This document shows positions 53,147 to 63,946 of a DNA stretch of 64,000 nucleotides, piece after piece (positions within the stretch are counted from its first letter, which is position 1; each line of letters begins with the position of its first letter). The stretch is from assembly GCF_004123795.1 (NCBI RefSeq), contig NZ_MSSM01000003.1, positions 1 to 64,000 on the forward strand, written 5' to 3'. The notes below the pieces were generated by a model. The model did no database searches. It worked only from the letters and a program-made list of their open reading frames with translations, and was not told where the DNA came from. The position numbers were made by a program, and so were the translations under genes. The stretch is from Lacticaseibacillus chiayiensis. GTDB taxonomy: Bacteria > Bacillota > Bacilli > Lactobacillales > Lactobacillaceae.

Positions 53147-55290
53147 AATTTTTCAAATCAAAACGATCAACGAATGCACATCCAGCCCGGAATCGTAAAT
53201 TATTTGGTATCGGACTGATCGGGTTTACGCTCCTGATTTTCGGTGGCTTCGTTCTTCGTTTTTCTTTTGTTGCTACGGTAGGCGAAGTAGATTCTAACAA
53301 CCTTGCCAAGCAGCGGCAAAAACAATATCGCACAGATACGGTTCTGCAGGCACAACGCGGGGCCATTTTGGACCGCACTGGCAATGTGATTGCCGAGGAT
53401 TCAAATACTTATACGCTTTATGCGATTCTCGACAAACAGAACAAGGATGGCGACAAGCCAGATTATGTCACCGACAAAGAAAAAACGGCCAAAGTATTGA
53501 GTCGTTATTTGGCGATCAGTGAAGACAAGATTCTGGCGCGTTTGAATCCAACTAAAAAGCATGTCTTCCAAGTGGAGTTCGGGACTCCGGGTACCAAATT
53601 GAGTCTGGCGATTAAAAAGCAAATTGATTCGGAAAAACTGCCGGGAATCCATTTTCGGGAAACCCCGTCGCGCCTGTATCCCAATGGCGTGTTTGCCAGC
53701 CATGTGATTGGCATTGCCCAAGCTCAGGGTAAAGGCGGTGGGCTTACCGGAGTCATGGGACTGGAGAAGCAATTCAACACTGTTCTTGCAGGGGACAACG
53801 GTTATCGCCGCAGCGAAACCGATGCTTATGGATACAGGTTGCCTAATGCCAAAACCAAGCAAAAAGCGCCGGTTAATGGTGGGACGGTTTACACCACGCT
53901 GGACAGCGGCCTCCAATCATATTTGGAAACTCTGATGACGGATGTTCAAACCAAATATGAACCAAAAGGATTGACAGCGGTTCTGATGAGTGCCAAAACC
54001 GGCAAAATTTTGGCAGCCAGCCAGCGACCGACATTCGATCCTTCAACCGGTGAAGGGTTAGGCGATATGTGGCGAGATTCCTTAGTCGAAGACAATTATG
54101 AACCGGGATCCGTCATGAAAATTGTCACACTTGCCTCAGCCATTCAGAGCGGCAAGTATCACCCAAATGAATATTATCAATCTGGTTCCGTTAAGCTTGA
54201 CGGTGGAACGGTCAATGACTGGCGCAGTGGCGGCTGGGGCTCGATTCCGCTGAGCAAGGCTTTCCCACTCTCAAGTAATGTCGGGATGGTGAAAATCGAA
54301 CAGGAAATGGGTGCCGGCATTTGGAAGAGTTATTTAGATAAATTTAAATTTGGTCAGAAAACCGGCATCACGTTACCGGGCGAAACCAGCGGACATATCA
54401 GTTTTGCTCGGCCGCTGGACCAAGCAACCACTTCGTTTGGGCAGGGTATTGAAGTGAATGTTATGCAAATGATGCAGGCCATCAGTGCGGTTTCGAATGA
54501 GGGTAAAATGCTGAAGCCCCAAATTGTGTCCAAGGTCGTACACAAAAATGGTAAAGAAACGGTTTATAAGCCAGAAGTTGTCGGTCAGCCGATTTCCAAA
54601 GAAACCGCCGCTCAGGTCATCGACGCCATGCGCCACGTGGTTAACGATCAGGATGGCACCGGAGTTGCGTATAAAATGCCAGGTGTTGATTTAGCTGTTA
54701 AAACAGGTACCGGACAGATTGCCAGTCCGAAAGGCGGTTACCTCACAGGTGATTCTAACTACATCTTTAGTGTGGCCGGTATTGCACCAGCATCGAATCC
54801 GAAATATGTGCTTTATGTCACCATGAAACAACCACAGAAAATGACGGAACCGGCCGAAACGATTTTGGCTAGCATTTTCAAACCAATGATGCAACGGGCG
54901 CTTGATACTACCGCTGACGGCACGGTCGCAAAAGACACCAATACGGCTGATGTTCCTGAGGTTACGAATGACGCGTTAACCACCGCACAAGATACCGTGA
55001 AAAAAGCCGGTTTTGACGTTGCTACAATTGGCACAGGCAATAAAGTTGTTCAACAACTGCCGGTAAGTGGAATCAAGGCACTCCGCGGTTCGCGTGTGCT
55101 ACTGTTGACAAATGGCGCGATAACGATGCCTGATCTTACTGGTTGGTCGAAATCCGATGTGTTAAAATTTGTACAATTGACCGGTAAGAAATTCAAACTT
55201 GTCGGTGACGGCTTTGTTGTTCGGCAAAGTATTGCCAAAGGAACCCTTTTAGGTGATACCAGCGGAACAATCGAGTTCAAACAACAATAG
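53143..55290 (+). CDS. class B penicillin-binding protein (PBP2X/PBP2B type) with PASTA domains
   Basis: Divisome transpeptidase, 715 residues: membrane anchor near 22-44, dimerisation domain, transpeptidase with SVMK (Ser near 323), SSN in FPLSSNVGM and KTGTGQ near 520, and two C-terminal PASTA modules ([40 protein letters not shown]). The gene fills the ftsI/pbp2x position of the dcw cluster. Partner of FtsW and FtsL. Confidence 0.95.
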   Translation: MKFFKSKRSTNAHPARNRKLFGIGLIGFTLLIFGGFVLRFSFVATVGEVDSNNLAKQRQKQYRTDTVLQAQRGAILDRTGNVIAEDSNTYTLYAILDKQNKDGDKPDYVTDKEKTAKVLSRYLAISEDKILARLNPTKKHVFQVEFGTPGTKLSLAIKKQIDSEKLPGIHFRETPSRLYPNGVFASHVIGIAQAQGKGGGLTGVMGLEKQFNTVLAGDNGYRRSETDAYGYRLPNAKTKQKAPVNGGTVYTTLDSGLQSYLETLMTDVQTKYEPKGLTAVLMSAKTGKILAASQRPTFDPSTGEGLGDMWRDSLVEDNYEPGSVMKIVTLASAIQSGKYHPNEYYQSGSVKLDGGTVNDWRSGGWGSIPLSKAFPLSSNVGMVKIEQEMGAGIWKSYLDKFKFGQKTGITLPGETSGHISFARPLDQATTSFGQGIEVNVMQMMQAISAVSNEGKMLKPQIVSKVVHKNGKETVYKPEVVGQPISKETAAQVIDAMRHVVNDQDGTGVAYKMPGVDLAVKTGTGQIASPKGGYLTGDSNYIFSVAGIAPASNPKYVLYVTMKQPQKMTEPAETILASIFKPMMQRALDTTADGTVAKDTNTADVPEVTNDALTTAQDTVKKAGFDVATIGTGNKVVQQLPVSGIKALRGSRVLLLTNGAITMPDLTGWSKSDVLKFVQLTGKKFKLVGDGFVVRQSIAKGTLLGDTSGTIEFKQQ

Positions 55291-55304
55291 AATTGGGGAT
55301 AGTC

Positions 55305-56270
55305 ATGCAACTTGCTCAGATGCTCATTCCGATGGTTTCGGCATTTGCCATTACAATTATGTTTATGCCGCTATTTATCGGGTACATGCGTTACAAAAAA
55401 GAAGGCCAGGTGATTCGTGAAGAAGGGCCGAGTTGGCACGAGAAGAAATCGGGGACACCGACAATGGGCGGCCTGGTTTTCATTGCTGCGATGATTATTT
55501 CGGCTATTTGGGTTAGCATTTGGCAACATCAACTGACGCTGAGTGTCTGGATTTCCTTGTTTATTTTGGTACTATACGGCTTACTAGGCTTTTATGATGA
55601 CTTTGAAAAACTGGTTCATCATCGGAATGAAGGACTAAAGGCTTGGCAAAAGCTGGCAGGACAGATTCTGGGTGCTGTGATTTTCCTGATTGCGTATTTT
55701 CATGAAGGGTTCAATCATACTTTATGGCTGCCAGTGATTGGCAATATCAGTGCCACGTGGTTTTATGTTATTTTTGTCATTTTCTGGCTGGTTGGTTTTA
55801 GCAATGCGGTTAATTTAACGGATGGACTTGATGGCTTAGTTGCTGGGCAGACAACGATTTCGTTTGGAACCTATGCGATCATCGCTGCTCGCGCAGGCCG
55901 GACCGATGTGCTGATTGTTTGCCTCGTCGCAGTGGGTGCCATGCTCGGCTTTTTGATGTTCAATCATAAACCAGCACGGATTTTCATGGGTGATTTAGGT
56001 TCTTTAGCATTAGGCGGCATGTTGGCGGTCGTAGCCATCTTGCTTCATCGCGAGTGGTCGTTACTGTTAGTCGGAATCATTTATGTGATTGAAACTGCCA
56101 GCGTTATCTTGCAGGTGGCATCATTTAAGTTAACCGGTAAGAGGATCTTCCTAATGTCGCCGATCCATCACCATTTTGAGATGAAAGGATGGTCCGAGTG
56201 GCGGATCGATCTGACATTCTGGTTCGTCGGACTGATCGCTAGCGGCATTTATCTGACATTTTTTCTTTAA
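55305..56270 (+). CDS. mraY: phospho-N-acetylmuramoyl-pentapeptide transferase
   Basis: Makes lipid I at the membrane. 321 residues, about ten hydrophobic helices; the catalytic loops carry [30 protein letters not shown] and the HHH-type [15 protein letters not shown] 55305 follows TTGGGGATAG; TTG 55293 in frame is less likely. Confidence 0.96.
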   Translation: MQLAQMLIPMVSAFAITIMFMPLFIGYMRYKKEGQVIREEGPSWHEKKSGTPTMGGLVFIAAMIISAIWVSIWQHQLTLSVWISLFILVLYGLLGFYDDFEKLVHHRNEGLKAWQKLAGQILGAVIFLIAYFHEGFNHTLWLPVIGNISATWFYVIFVIFWLVGFSNAVNLTDGLDGLVAGQTTISFGTYAIIAARAGRTDVLIVCLVAVGAMLGFLMFNHKPARIFMGDLGSLALGGMLAVVAILLHREWSLLLVGIIYVIETASVILQVASFKLTGKRIFLMSPIHHHFEMKGWSEWRIDLTFWFVGLIASGIYLTFFL

Positions 56271-56298
56271 AGTCACGCTATAAAAAGAAGGATCAATT

Positions 56299-57678
56299 GT
56301 GAAGAATATTTCGGATTATCGTAATAAAAAGGTACTTGTGTTGGGCCTGGCAAAGAGTGGCGTCAATGCTGCTCGCTTACTACATAAATTGGGTGCCCTA
56401 GTCACTGTCAATGACAAGCAAAAGTTCGATAACAATAAAGATGCACAGGAATTGCTGGCAGATGGCATGCGAGTGATCACTGGCCGGCATCCGGTTGAAT
56501 TGCTGGACGAAAATTTTGAATTGATGGTCAAAAATCCAGGCATTCCGTACAGTAATCCCATGGTTAAACGGGCGCAGGAGCTAGGCTTGCCAATTATTAC
56601 CGAGCCGGAATTGGCTTATCAGGTATCCGAAGCTGAGTGGATCGGGATCACGGGCACGAATGGCAAAACGACCACGACAACATTAATTGGCTTAATGTTG
56701 AATCAGCAACGGCCGCACCATGCGTTTGATGCCGGCAATATCGGGATCCCCGTCAGTCAGGTCGCCCAAAAGGCAGGTAAAGACGATACGATCGTGGCGG
56801 AGTTGTCGAGTTTTCAGCTGTGCGGTATCAAAACCCTGCACCCCCACATTGCGGTACTAACCAATATTTACGAGGCCCACTTGGATTGGCATGGCAGCCG
56901 CGCTAATTATGTCGCAGCCAAAATGCGGATCACGATGAACCAAACGCCGGGTGACTATTTCATTATGAATTGGGATCTTCCGGAAATGCACAAGTTGGCT
57001 AAACAAAGCAATGCGCAGATCGTGCCTTTTTCCCGTAAGCAGGCAGCCGGTGCACGAGCTTCGCTGATTGATGGCTGGCTGACGTTTGATGGTGATAAAA
57101 TCATGCAAGCCAGTGAGATGCAGATCCCTGGTTTGCACAATATCGAAAACGCTTTGGCAGCAATTGCCGCCGCTAAGCTAAAAGGAGTCGAAGATGACGC
57201 AATACGCGAGGTGTTGCGGACATTTTCCGGCGTCAAACATCGGATTCAGTATCTTGAAACCTTGGAAGGACGCCGAATTTATAACGACTCCAAGGCAACC
57301 AATGTCGAAGCTGCGACCGTTGCCCTTAATGCTTTTCATCAGCCGATCGTTTGGCTGGCAGGTGGATTGGATCGTGGATTGCCGATGGACGCGTTAACGC
57401 CGCTGGTCAAGGAACACGTGAAAAGCATGGTTGTCTTTGGACAAACAGCGCCATTGATGGCGAAAATCGCTAAGGATGCTGGGGTACCGGTTCAAAAAAC
57501 AGACAATGTGATGAGCGCAGTACCGTTGGCTTATGAAGCCAGTCGGCCAGGCGATGTCATTTTGCTATCACCCGCAGCGGCAAGTTGGGATCAGTATCCA
57601 AATTTTGAAGTCCGTGGCGATGATTTCATTAAGGCGGTTCACCAGTTACAACAAACGGTCGAAAGCGAGGACAATTAA
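56299..57678 (+). CDS. murD: UDP-N-acetylmuramoylalanine-D-glutamate ligase
   Basis: Adds D-Glu to the wall precursor. 459 residues; N-terminal Rossmann-like domain (VLVLGLAKSGVNAARLL), ATP loop GITGTNGKTTTTTL, and YNDSKATNVEAA of the C-terminal domain. GTG start behind AAGAAGGATC. The murG ATG is directly adjacent to its stop. Confidence 0.97.
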   Translation: MKNISDYRNKKVLVLGLAKSGVNAARLLHKLGALVTVNDKQKFDNNKDAQELLADGMRVITGRHPVELLDENFELMVKNPGIPYSNPMVKRAQELGLPIITEPELAYQVSEAEWIGITGTNGKTTTTTLIGLMLNQQRPHHAFDAGNIGIPVSQVAQKAGKDDTIVAELSSFQLCGIKTLHPHIAVLTNIYEAHLDWHGSRANYVAAKMRITMNQTPGDYFIMNWDLPEMHKLAKQSNAQIVPFSRKQAAGARASLIDGWLTFDGDKIMQASEMQIPGLHNIENALAAIAAAKLKGVEDDAIREVLRTFSGVKHRIQYLETLEGRRIYNDSKATNVEAATVALNAFHQPIVWLAGGLDRGLPMDALTPLVKEHVKSMVVFGQTAPLMAKIAKDAGVPVQKTDNVMSAVPLAYEASRPGDVILLSPAAASWDQYPNFEVRGDDFIKAVHQLQQTVESEDN

Positions 57679-58770
57679 ATGCGGCTGGTTATTTCTGGTG
57701 GTGGTACTGGCGGCCACATTTATCCGGCCTTGGCGTTAATCGAGGCTTTGAAGGCAGAAGGGAAGCTCGATGATGTCCTTTATGTCGGCACCGAGCATGG
57801 CTTGGAAAGTCGGATTGTGCCAGCAACAGGCTTAAAATTTGCCACGCTCGACTTGCAAGGCTTTAAGCGCAGCCTTTCCTTAAGCAATATGACAACGGTC
57901 AGAAAGTTCATCGGTAGCTTGAGTCAGGCAAAAAAGTTATTGCGTGATTTCAAGCCGGATATCGTGGTTGGTACGGGTGGTTATGTTTCTGGCGCGATTT
58001 TATTTGCCGCCGCGCGGATGCATATTCCTACCGTGATTCATGAATCAAACTCGGTTGCCGGTGTAACCAACAAGTTTCTCAGCCGTTTTGTCGACCGTGT
58101 CGCTATTGTTTTTCCTGAAGTGGCGTCAGCGTTTCCGGCAAAAAAAGTAGTGGTAACCGGTAATCCTCGGGCACAGCAGGTTGCCGGGTTAAAACCGAAT
58201 GACCGTCTGAGTGATTTCGGACTTGATCCGCACAGGCGCACTTTGCTGGTTTTCGGTGGCTCGCGCGGGGCGCCCAAGATCAACGAAGCGGTTTTAGCCG
58301 CATTGCCGGTTTGGGGAAAAGCTGATTTTCAGGTGCTTTTTGCGACTGGACGAAGCCATTACGATCATATCAAACAAGCTTTGCCGCCGTTACCGTCTTC
58401 AATTAAGATTGTGCCATATATTGATGATATGCCGTCAATTTTACCCGATATTGGCTTGTTGATTAGCAGGGCAGGGGCGACGACGATTGCGGAGATCACA
58501 GCGCTAGGCATTCCAGCTATTTTGATCCCGAGCCCTAACGTGACCCACCACCATCAGTATTTAAATGCACAGAGTTTAACCAAACAAGGTGCAGCGCTGA
58601 CCATTACCGAACCTGAATTAGGCCAGGATTTTCCCCAAAGGGTGGTGAACCTCATGGAGGATGATGCTAAACGTGCCGCCATGGCGCAGGCATCAAAGAA
58701 ACTAGGCGTACCGGATGCCAGTGATCAGTTGATCGCCGTGATGACAACACTCCTTTCGAAACGTAGGTGA
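57679..58770 (+). CDS. murG: lipid II synthase MurG
   Basis: GlcNAc transferase converting lipid I to lipid II on the inner membrane face. 363 residues, GT28 fold: SGGGTGGHIYPALAL, VGTGGYVSGAILFAA, VFGGSRGAPKINEAV and the UDP-GlcNAc site SRAGATTIAEITALGIP. AGCGAGGAC precedes the ATG. Confidence 0.97.
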   Translation: MRLVISGGGTGGHIYPALALIEALKAEGKLDDVLYVGTEHGLESRIVPATGLKFATLDLQGFKRSLSLSNMTTVRKFIGSLSQAKKLLRDFKPDIVVGTGGYVSGAILFAAARMHIPTVIHESNSVAGVTNKFLSRFVDRVAIVFPEVASAFPAKKVVVTGNPRAQQVAGLKPNDRLSDFGLDPHRRTLLVFGGSRGAPKINEAVLAALPVWGKADFQVLFATGRSHYDHIKQALPPLPSSIKIVPYIDDMPSILPDIGLLISRAGATTIAEITALGIPAILIPSPNVTHHHQYLNAQSLTKQGAALTITEPELGQDFPQRVVNLMEDDAKRAAMAQASKKLGVPDASDQLIAVMTTLLSKRR

Positions 58771-58775
58771 TGATT

Positions 58776-59630
58776 TTGGCTAGGCTCCGAAAAAAAGAAC
58801 AGCAGTCTGATCCGCTGACACCGTGGCAGCAATATCAAGCGCGTCAGCAACAGAAGCCGCGACATGATCGGCGCCAAAAGCCGAAGCTGGATGTTGAACT
58901 GCCAAAGATTCAAAATTTGCGGCGACGTAAATTGATCAAGAACCTTGCGTTGATCCTGCTCCCCCTGCTATTTTTGCTGGGGGTTTTTGGCTATTTTGCC
59001 AGTCCGTTATCTAAAGTCGGATTGGTGAGCGTACAAGGCGTCACAACGGTTCCTGATCAGCAAGTCATCAATGCGACTAAGCTGTCAGATAATGATTTAA
59101 TGCTCAGTGTGCTGGTGCATAAAAATGACATTGCGCAACGAGTGCAGAAATCTTTACCGGAAATTAAAGAAGCCAGCTTGACTATTAAGGGGTTCAACCG
59201 GATCATCATTCATACAAGTGAATATCAGACGATTGGTTATGTGTACCAGAACCATGCTTACCATAAGATTCTGGTGACCGGCAAAGTCCTAAAGGCCGGC
59301 ACCCAAACGCCAGTTGATACTTACCCAGTGTTTTCCGGATTCACCGCTAAGGAACTACCCAAAATGATTGAGTTGCTGAATCAGTTCCCCGATGCTATTC
59401 GTCGCGACATTTCGGAAATCGACGCAAGCCGCGGTGACGCCAATCCCAACCAGATTGCTTTGAATATGAGCGATGGTTATCGAATCATCGCCGATTCCCG
59501 CACGATTGCCAAAAAAATCAAGTACTATCCGGCAATTGTTTCACAGGTCAAGAAAAAAGGCGTCGTTGATTTAGAAGTCGGTGCATTCTGGCGGCCGTAC
59601 ACCAGTGACGAAAAGTCGTCAAATGACTGA
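58776..59630 (+). CDS. divIB: cell division protein DivIB/FtsQ
   Basis: Bitopic divisome protein, 284 residues from TTG 58776, chosen because GTAGGTG at 58763-58769 acts as ribosome-binding site; ATG 58767 in frame overlaps that site and the murG stop. Basic cytoplasmic N-terminus, one helix (LALILLPLLFLLGVFGYFAS), then a POTRA domain (VGLVSVQGVTTVPDQQVINA) and the beta domain. Confidence 0.92.
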   Translation: MARLRKKEQQSDPLTPWQQYQARQQQKPRHDRRQKPKLDVELPKIQNLRRRKLIKNLALILLPLLFLLGVFGYFASPLSKVGLVSVQGVTTVPDQQVINATKLSDNDLMLSVLVHKNDIAQRVQKSLPEIKEASLTIKGFNRIIIHTSEYQTIGYVYQNHAYHKILVTGKVLKAGTQTPVDTYPVFSGFTAKELPKMIELLNQFPDAIRRDISEIDASRGDANPNQIALNMSDGYRIIADSRTIAKKIKYYPAIVSQVKKKGVVDLEVGAFWRPYTSDEKSSND

Positions 59631-59646
59631 TTTTGTAAGGTTTGTT

Positions 59647-59675
59647 TTCTCATCAGAAAATGAGTGTGTTACACT
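59647..59675 (+). promoter_or_regulatory. predicted ftsA-ftsZ promoter
   Basis: TTCTCA (59647-59652), 17 bp, TACACT (59670-59675), 67 bp before ftsA. It overlaps a CTCAT/ATGAG dyad. Confidence 0.45.
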
Positions 59676-59742
59676 AATGATGGCACCGTTTTAATATGAA
59701 AATTAAGTACATTAAAAAGTTACACAAGGAGGTTCCCGATAC

Positions 59743-61092
59743 ATGGATAATCAAGGTATTTACGTTGGACTTGATATCGGAACCACCTCAATAAAAGTCA
59801 TTGTTGCCGAAGCAGTACAGGGACAAATGAATGTTATTGGTGTGGGAAGTCAGCGGTCTGAAGGCGTTAGTCGTGGGGTGATCGTTGATATCGATAAGGC
59901 AGTCGCAGTCATTCAGGCGGCCGTTGCCCAAGCTGAAGACAAGGCAAATATCAAGATCGATCGGGTTGTGGCTGGTATCCCTGCTAATATGCTGCAAATT
60001 GAACAGGTTTCGGGGATGATTGCCGTTGGTGAGGAAAACAAAGAGATTTCCGACAATGATGTCCGTAGTGTTGCCGCGGCTGCATTAGTCCGCAACCTGC
60101 CACCTGAGCGTGAAACATTATCACTGGTTCCCACTGAATTTATCGTTGATGGGTTTGACGATATTAAGGATCCGCGTGGTATGTTGGGCGTTCGGCTAGA
60201 AATGCGCGGCATTATGCTGACGGTTCCCAAAACCGTGATTCATAACACGAAAAAAGCCATTGAAAAAGCTGGTTTACGAGTTGGCGGATTGGTTATTTCA
60301 CCATTGGCGATTGGCCGGCTGGCATTGACTGATGGCGAGCAGGATTTTGGTACGGTTTTGATTGATATGGGTGGCGGCCAAAGCACAGCAGCCGTTATCC
60401 ATGATCGCAAGCTCAAGTTTACGTCAGTCGATCAAGAAGGCGGCGAATATATCACCAAAGATATTTCCGTCGTGTTGAACACGAGTTTTACGGATGCAGA
60501 AAAGTTGAAACGCGAATACGGCAATGCGGATTCACTCGCCACCAGCGAAGAGGAAACGTTCCCCGTGACCGTTGTTGGTAAACACGAACCGGCAATGATT
60601 TCGGAAAAATACTTATCGGAAATTATCGAGGCGCGCGTTGCACAAATCTTCAAGCGCTTGAAAAAGGCACTCGATGCTGTTAACGCGCTTGAACTACCGG
60701 GTGGCGTTGTGATCACCGGTGGCACGACGGCACTGCCAGGTGTTACCGAATTGGCACAGGATATTTTTGATCGCCCAGTCAAGCGTTTCATTCCCGATGA
60801 CATGGGTCTTCGCCACCCTTCATTCACTGAGGGACTGGCACTGATCAAATATGCTGCTCAAATGACCGATATCGAAATGCTTGTTTCCAGTGTTCTGCCG
60901 ACGCCATTTATGGTTGACGGTGCGCAAATACCGTCATCGTCACCATCCCCAGCACCGCAAAAGCAGCCGGAACAAACTGCTGCTTCGGAAGGCAGGCGTC
61001 TCGTTAAGCGCAAGCCTGACAAGCAAACGGAAAAAACCGAGCCTAAGGAGCCATCTGCCTTGCGCCGGTTCTTTGGTAATTTCTTTGAATAA
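59743..61092 (+). CDS. ftsA: cell division protein FtsA
   Basis: Actin-like protein tethering FtsZ to the membrane. GLDIGTTSIKVIVAE (phosphate 1), the 1C domain around ASTGVP-equivalent residues 75-165, TVLIDMGGGQSTAAV (phosphate 2), VVITGGTTALPG (adenosine). A Ser/Pro/Gln-rich linker leads to the C-terminal amphipathic membrane helix SALRRFFGNFFE. Length 449. AAGGAGG precedes ATG. Confidence 0.97.
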   Translation: MDNQGIYVGLDIGTTSIKVIVAEAVQGQMNVIGVGSQRSEGVSRGVIVDIDKAVAVIQAAVAQAEDKANIKIDRVVAGIPANMLQIEQVSGMIAVGEENKEISDNDVRSVAAAALVRNLPPERETLSLVPTEFIVDGFDDIKDPRGMLGVRLEMRGIMLTVPKTVIHNTKKAIEKAGLRVGGLVISPLAIGRLALTDGEQDFGTVLIDMGGGQSTAAVIHDRKLKFTSVDQEGGEYITKDISVVLNTSFTDAEKLKREYGNADSLATSEEETFPVTVVGKHEPAMISEKYLSEIIEARVAQIFKRLKKALDAVNALELPGGVVITGGTTALPGVTELAQDIFDRPVKRFIPDDMGLRHPSFTEGLALIKYAAQMTDIEMLVSSVLPTPFMVDGAQIPSSSPSPAPQKQPEQTAASEGRRLVKRKPDKQTEKTEPKEPSALRRFFGNFFE

Positions 61093-61116
61093 ATCTCGAT
61101 TCTAGGAGGAACACGA

Positions 61117-62379
61117 ATGGATTTTCAAATGGACGCACAGAGTGAAAAAGGTGCCAACATCAAAGTTATCGGTGTTGGTGGTGCGGGTGGCAATGCCATT
61201 AATCGCATGATTGCCGAAGACGTTAAAGGCGTGGAATTCATCGCTGCCAATACCGATTTGCAGGCGCTGAATGCCAGCAACGCAGAAACCAAGATCCAGC
61301 TTGGACCGAAATTAACGCGCGGCTTGGGCGCCGGTTCCAATCCGGAAATTGGGCAGAAAGCTGCAGAAGAAAGTGAAGAAGCTATTGGCGCCGCATTACA
61401 AGGTGCAGACATGATCTTTGTCACGGCAGGAATGGGTGGCGGTTCCGGTACCGGTGCTGCGCCGATCGTAGCTAAGATTGCTAAAGATCAAGGTGCCTTG
61501 ACGGTGGGGGTGGTTACCCGCCCATTCACGTTTGAAGGGCCTAAGCGGGCTAAAAACGCTACTGAAGGCATTGCTCAGTTGAAAGAACATGTCGATACAT
61601 TGGTTATTATCGCCAATAACCGACTGCTTGAGATCGTGGACAAGAAGACCCCGATGCTCGAAGCATTCCATGCAGCGGATAATGTCTTACGCCAAGGGGT
61701 GCAAGGTATCTCCGATCTGATCACCAGTCCTGGGTACGTCAATCTCGATTTTGCCGATGTTAAAACCGTGATGGCCAACCAAGGTTCCGCTTTGATGGGA
61801 ATCGGCAGTGCCACTGGCGAAAATCGCACCGTTGAGGCGACAAAGAAGGCGATTTCCAGTCCATTGCTGGAAGTCAATATCAGCGGTGCCAAACAAGTAC
61901 TGTTAAATATTACCGGCGGTCCGGATCTCAGCTTGTTTGAGGCACAGGATGCTTCACAAATCGTTGCTGATGCTGCCAAAGACGACGTTAATATCATTTT
62001 CGGAACTTCCATCAATGAAGAACTTGGCGATGAAGTTGTGGTAACCGTCATTGCCACTGGCATTGAAGAAGAGGACCAACGCCGTGAAAATCTTCGTCGC
62101 CCAGCTGCACAAACACGGGGTGCCGATCACGAAAAAGGAAATGATGCTTATCGTCCGGCATTTTCAGCTGATGATCATCATGACGATCAGTCTGAACAAA
62201 GTGACGATCCGTTCGGAAACTGGGATTTACGTCGGGAGCCAAGTAAACGTCAAACGCCAAGTGCAGATGACATGAATAACGTGAAGAAAAAAGACTTTGA
62301 TATTTTTGAAAATCAAACCAATGCAGACGATGCCGGAAGCGACGACCAGCCGCCGTTCTTTAAGCGTCGACGTCAATAG
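61117..62379 (+). CDS. ftsZ: cell division GTPase FtsZ
   Basis: Tubulin-like ring protein, 420 residues. [14 protein letters not shown], tubulin signature [14 protein letters not shown], synergy loop [11 protein letters not shown]. An acidic variable linker from about 325 ends in the conserved tail [10 protein letters not shown] that binds FtsA, SepF and EzrA. TAGGAGGAAC precedes the ATG, 24 bp after ftsA. Confidence 0.98.
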   Translation: MDFQMDAQSEKGANIKVIGVGGAGGNAINRMIAEDVKGVEFIAANTDLQALNASNAETKIQLGPKLTRGLGAGSNPEIGQKAAEESEEAIGAALQGADMIFVTAGMGGGSGTGAAPIVAKIAKDQGALTVGVVTRPFTFEGPKRAKNATEGIAQLKEHVDTLVIIANNRLLEIVDKKTPMLEAFHAADNVLRQGVQGISDLITSPGYVNLDFADVKTVMANQGSALMGIGSATGENRTVEATKKAISSPLLEVNISGAKQVLLNITGGPDLSLFEAQDASQIVADAAKDDVNIIFGTSINEELGDEVVVTVIATGIEEEDQRRENLRRPAAQTRGADHEKGNDAYRPAFSADDHHDDQSEQSDDPFGNWDLRREPSKRQTPSADDMNNVKKKDFDIFENQTNADDAGSDDQPPFFKRRRQ

Positions 62380-62396
62380 TCAGGAGGTCATGGAAC

Positions 62397-62855
62397 ATGG
62401 CGTTTGGTAAGTTAGGCGAAAAATTCAACAACTTCTTTGCCATGGATGATGATGAAGATGATTATCAGGACCAAGAAGACGAACAGACGCAGGTAGCACA
62501 GCCGGAGAATCGGGATGTGAATCATTATCGTAGTAACAAAGTCGTTGCCATGGCGGCACCAACTGGAAAGGCTGCCAAAATCGTGGTGTTTGAACCCAGA
62601 ATTTATTCGGATGCCAAGGAGATTGGCTCGCATTTGCTGAATAATCGAGCGGTGGTCATTAATTTTGATCGAATTGGCGCAGATGATGCTCGGCGAATCG
62701 TTGATTTTCTGACTGGGACAGTCTATGCAATCAATGGTGAGATTAAGCGGATCGGTGAGTCGATTTTCTTGGTCACACCAGCCAATTTTGAAATTGACGG
62801 TTCGCTAGCTAGCACCATTGATTCTGATGGTTTGAATCTTTCATCACAACACTAA
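62397..62855 (+). CDS. sepF: cell division protein SepF
   Basis: Membrane-associated FtsZ-bundling protein. 152 residues: N-terminal amphipathic helix (AFGKLGEKFNNFFAM), acidic linker, then the SepF domain (VFEPRIYSDAKEIGSHLL, VVINFDRIGADDARRIVDFL). Partly redundant with FtsA in Firmicutes. Confidence 0.96.
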   Translation: MAFGKLGEKFNNFFAMDDDEDDYQDQEDEQTQVAQPENRDVNHYRSNKVVAMAAPTGKAAKIVVFEPRIYSDAKEIGSHLLNNRAVVINFDRIGADDARRIVDFLTGTVYAINGEIKRIGESIFLVTPANFEIDGSLASTIDSDGLNLSSQH

Positions 62856-62867
62856 ACGAGGTGTCAC

Positions 62868-63155
62868 GTGTTCAATTTTCTTTATGCATTATACCGAGTC
62901 GGTGACTGGGCGATTTACTTATATATGATCATGATGTTTGTTTATATTCTGATTTCATGGTTTCCTAACGCTCAAGGAACGGCAATCGATCGGTTCCTTG
63001 GTCGATGGGTTGATCCGTTTTTAAGTATTTTCCGCCGGTTCATTCCTGCAATTGCCGGATTGGATCTTTCTCCGATCCTGGCGTTTTTCGTACTTTCGCT
63101 GATTAAGTTTGGCTGGTCGCGTTTATTCTTGATACTCGTTCAATTAATTGGGTGA
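62868..63155 (+). CDS. YggT family membrane protein
   Basis: 95 residues with two hydrophobic regions and the YggT pattern FVYILISWFPN, RWVDPFLSIFRRFIP. GTG start behind CGAGGTGTCAC. Member of the dcw-distal block (sepF-yggT-ylmH) conserved in Gram-positives; precise function unknown. Confidence 0.9.
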   Translation: MFNFLYALYRVGDWAIYLYMIMMFVYILISWFPNAQGTAIDRFLGRWVDPFLSIFRRFIPAIAGLDLSPILAFFVLSLIKFGWSRLFLILVQLIG

Positions 63156-63161
63156 CAAATC

Positions 63162-63941
63162 ATGGACGCCATCTATCAACATTTTCGTAAAGACGAAGCA
63201 GCACTGATCGACCATTTTGCTGAATTAGTGGAAACGGCTCGCACCGAGTATCGCGCCGTTTTGACTGATTTTACCGATCCACGGCAGCGTTTAATCGCTG
63301 ATAGTTTGATCAGTGCCCACGATGACATGAAGCTCATGCATTTTGGCGGATATCTGCATGCCGAGCGCCAACGGTTGATTTTTGCGCCAGACTATTATGA
63401 AGCACAACCGGGTGATTTTGACATTAGGATGTTGCAGATCATCTACCCGGAAAAATTTGCCGAGATGCATCATAGTACGATCCAGGGAACCTTATTAAAC
63501 GCCGGACTGGATCGCGATGTTTTTGGCGATATCATTACTGACGGGCAAACGTGGCAATTTTTTGTGGCCGCCCACATGGAAGACTGGGTCATGAGCAATA
63601 TCACGAAAATCGGCCGTGTCGGCGTTCACTTTACTGACTATCCGTTAGATCAGGCGGTCACTCCCGAGAATGACTGGGAACCGATCGACTTTTCAATCAG
63701 TGCGTTGCGGCTCGATACGGTTGTGGCGCATGGTTTCAATATGTCGCGGCAACGCGCCAAGGTTTTGATTCAAAGCGGTAAGGTACGACTGAATTTTGGC
63801 GAAACCGAGGCGCCGGACGCCGAGGTCGCAACGTCGGATATCATCTCGGTTCGCGGTTTCGGCCGCTTGCGACTGGATGGGATTCTTGGTGAAACCAAAA
63901 AAGGTAAGTTGCGTGTGTCGGCGGCGGTTATTCACAAGTAA
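63162..63941 (+). CDS. ylmH: YlmH-like S4-domain RNA-binding protein
   Basis: 259 residues. An N-terminal YlmH/DUF domain (HFGGYLHAERQRLIFAPDYY) is followed by a C-terminal S4 domain at about 180-245 (LRLDTVVAHGFNMSRQRAKV, VRLNFGETEAPDAEV). YlmH proteins act in rescue of stalled 50S-peptidyl-tRNA complexes. divIVA is expected next, beyond the window. Confidence 0.92.
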   Translation: MDAIYQHFRKDEAALIDHFAELVETARTEYRAVLTDFTDPRQRLIADSLISAHDDMKLMHFGGYLHAERQRLIFAPDYYEAQPGDFDIRMLQIIYPEKFAEMHHSTIQGTLLNAGLDRDVFGDIITDGQTWQFFVAAHMEDWVMSNITKIGRVGVHFTDYPLDQAVTPENDWEPIDFSISALRLDTVVAHGFNMSRQRAKVLIQSGKVRLNFGETEAPDAEVATSDIISVRGFGRLRLDGILGETKKGKLRVSAAVIHK

Positions 63942-63946
63942 GGATG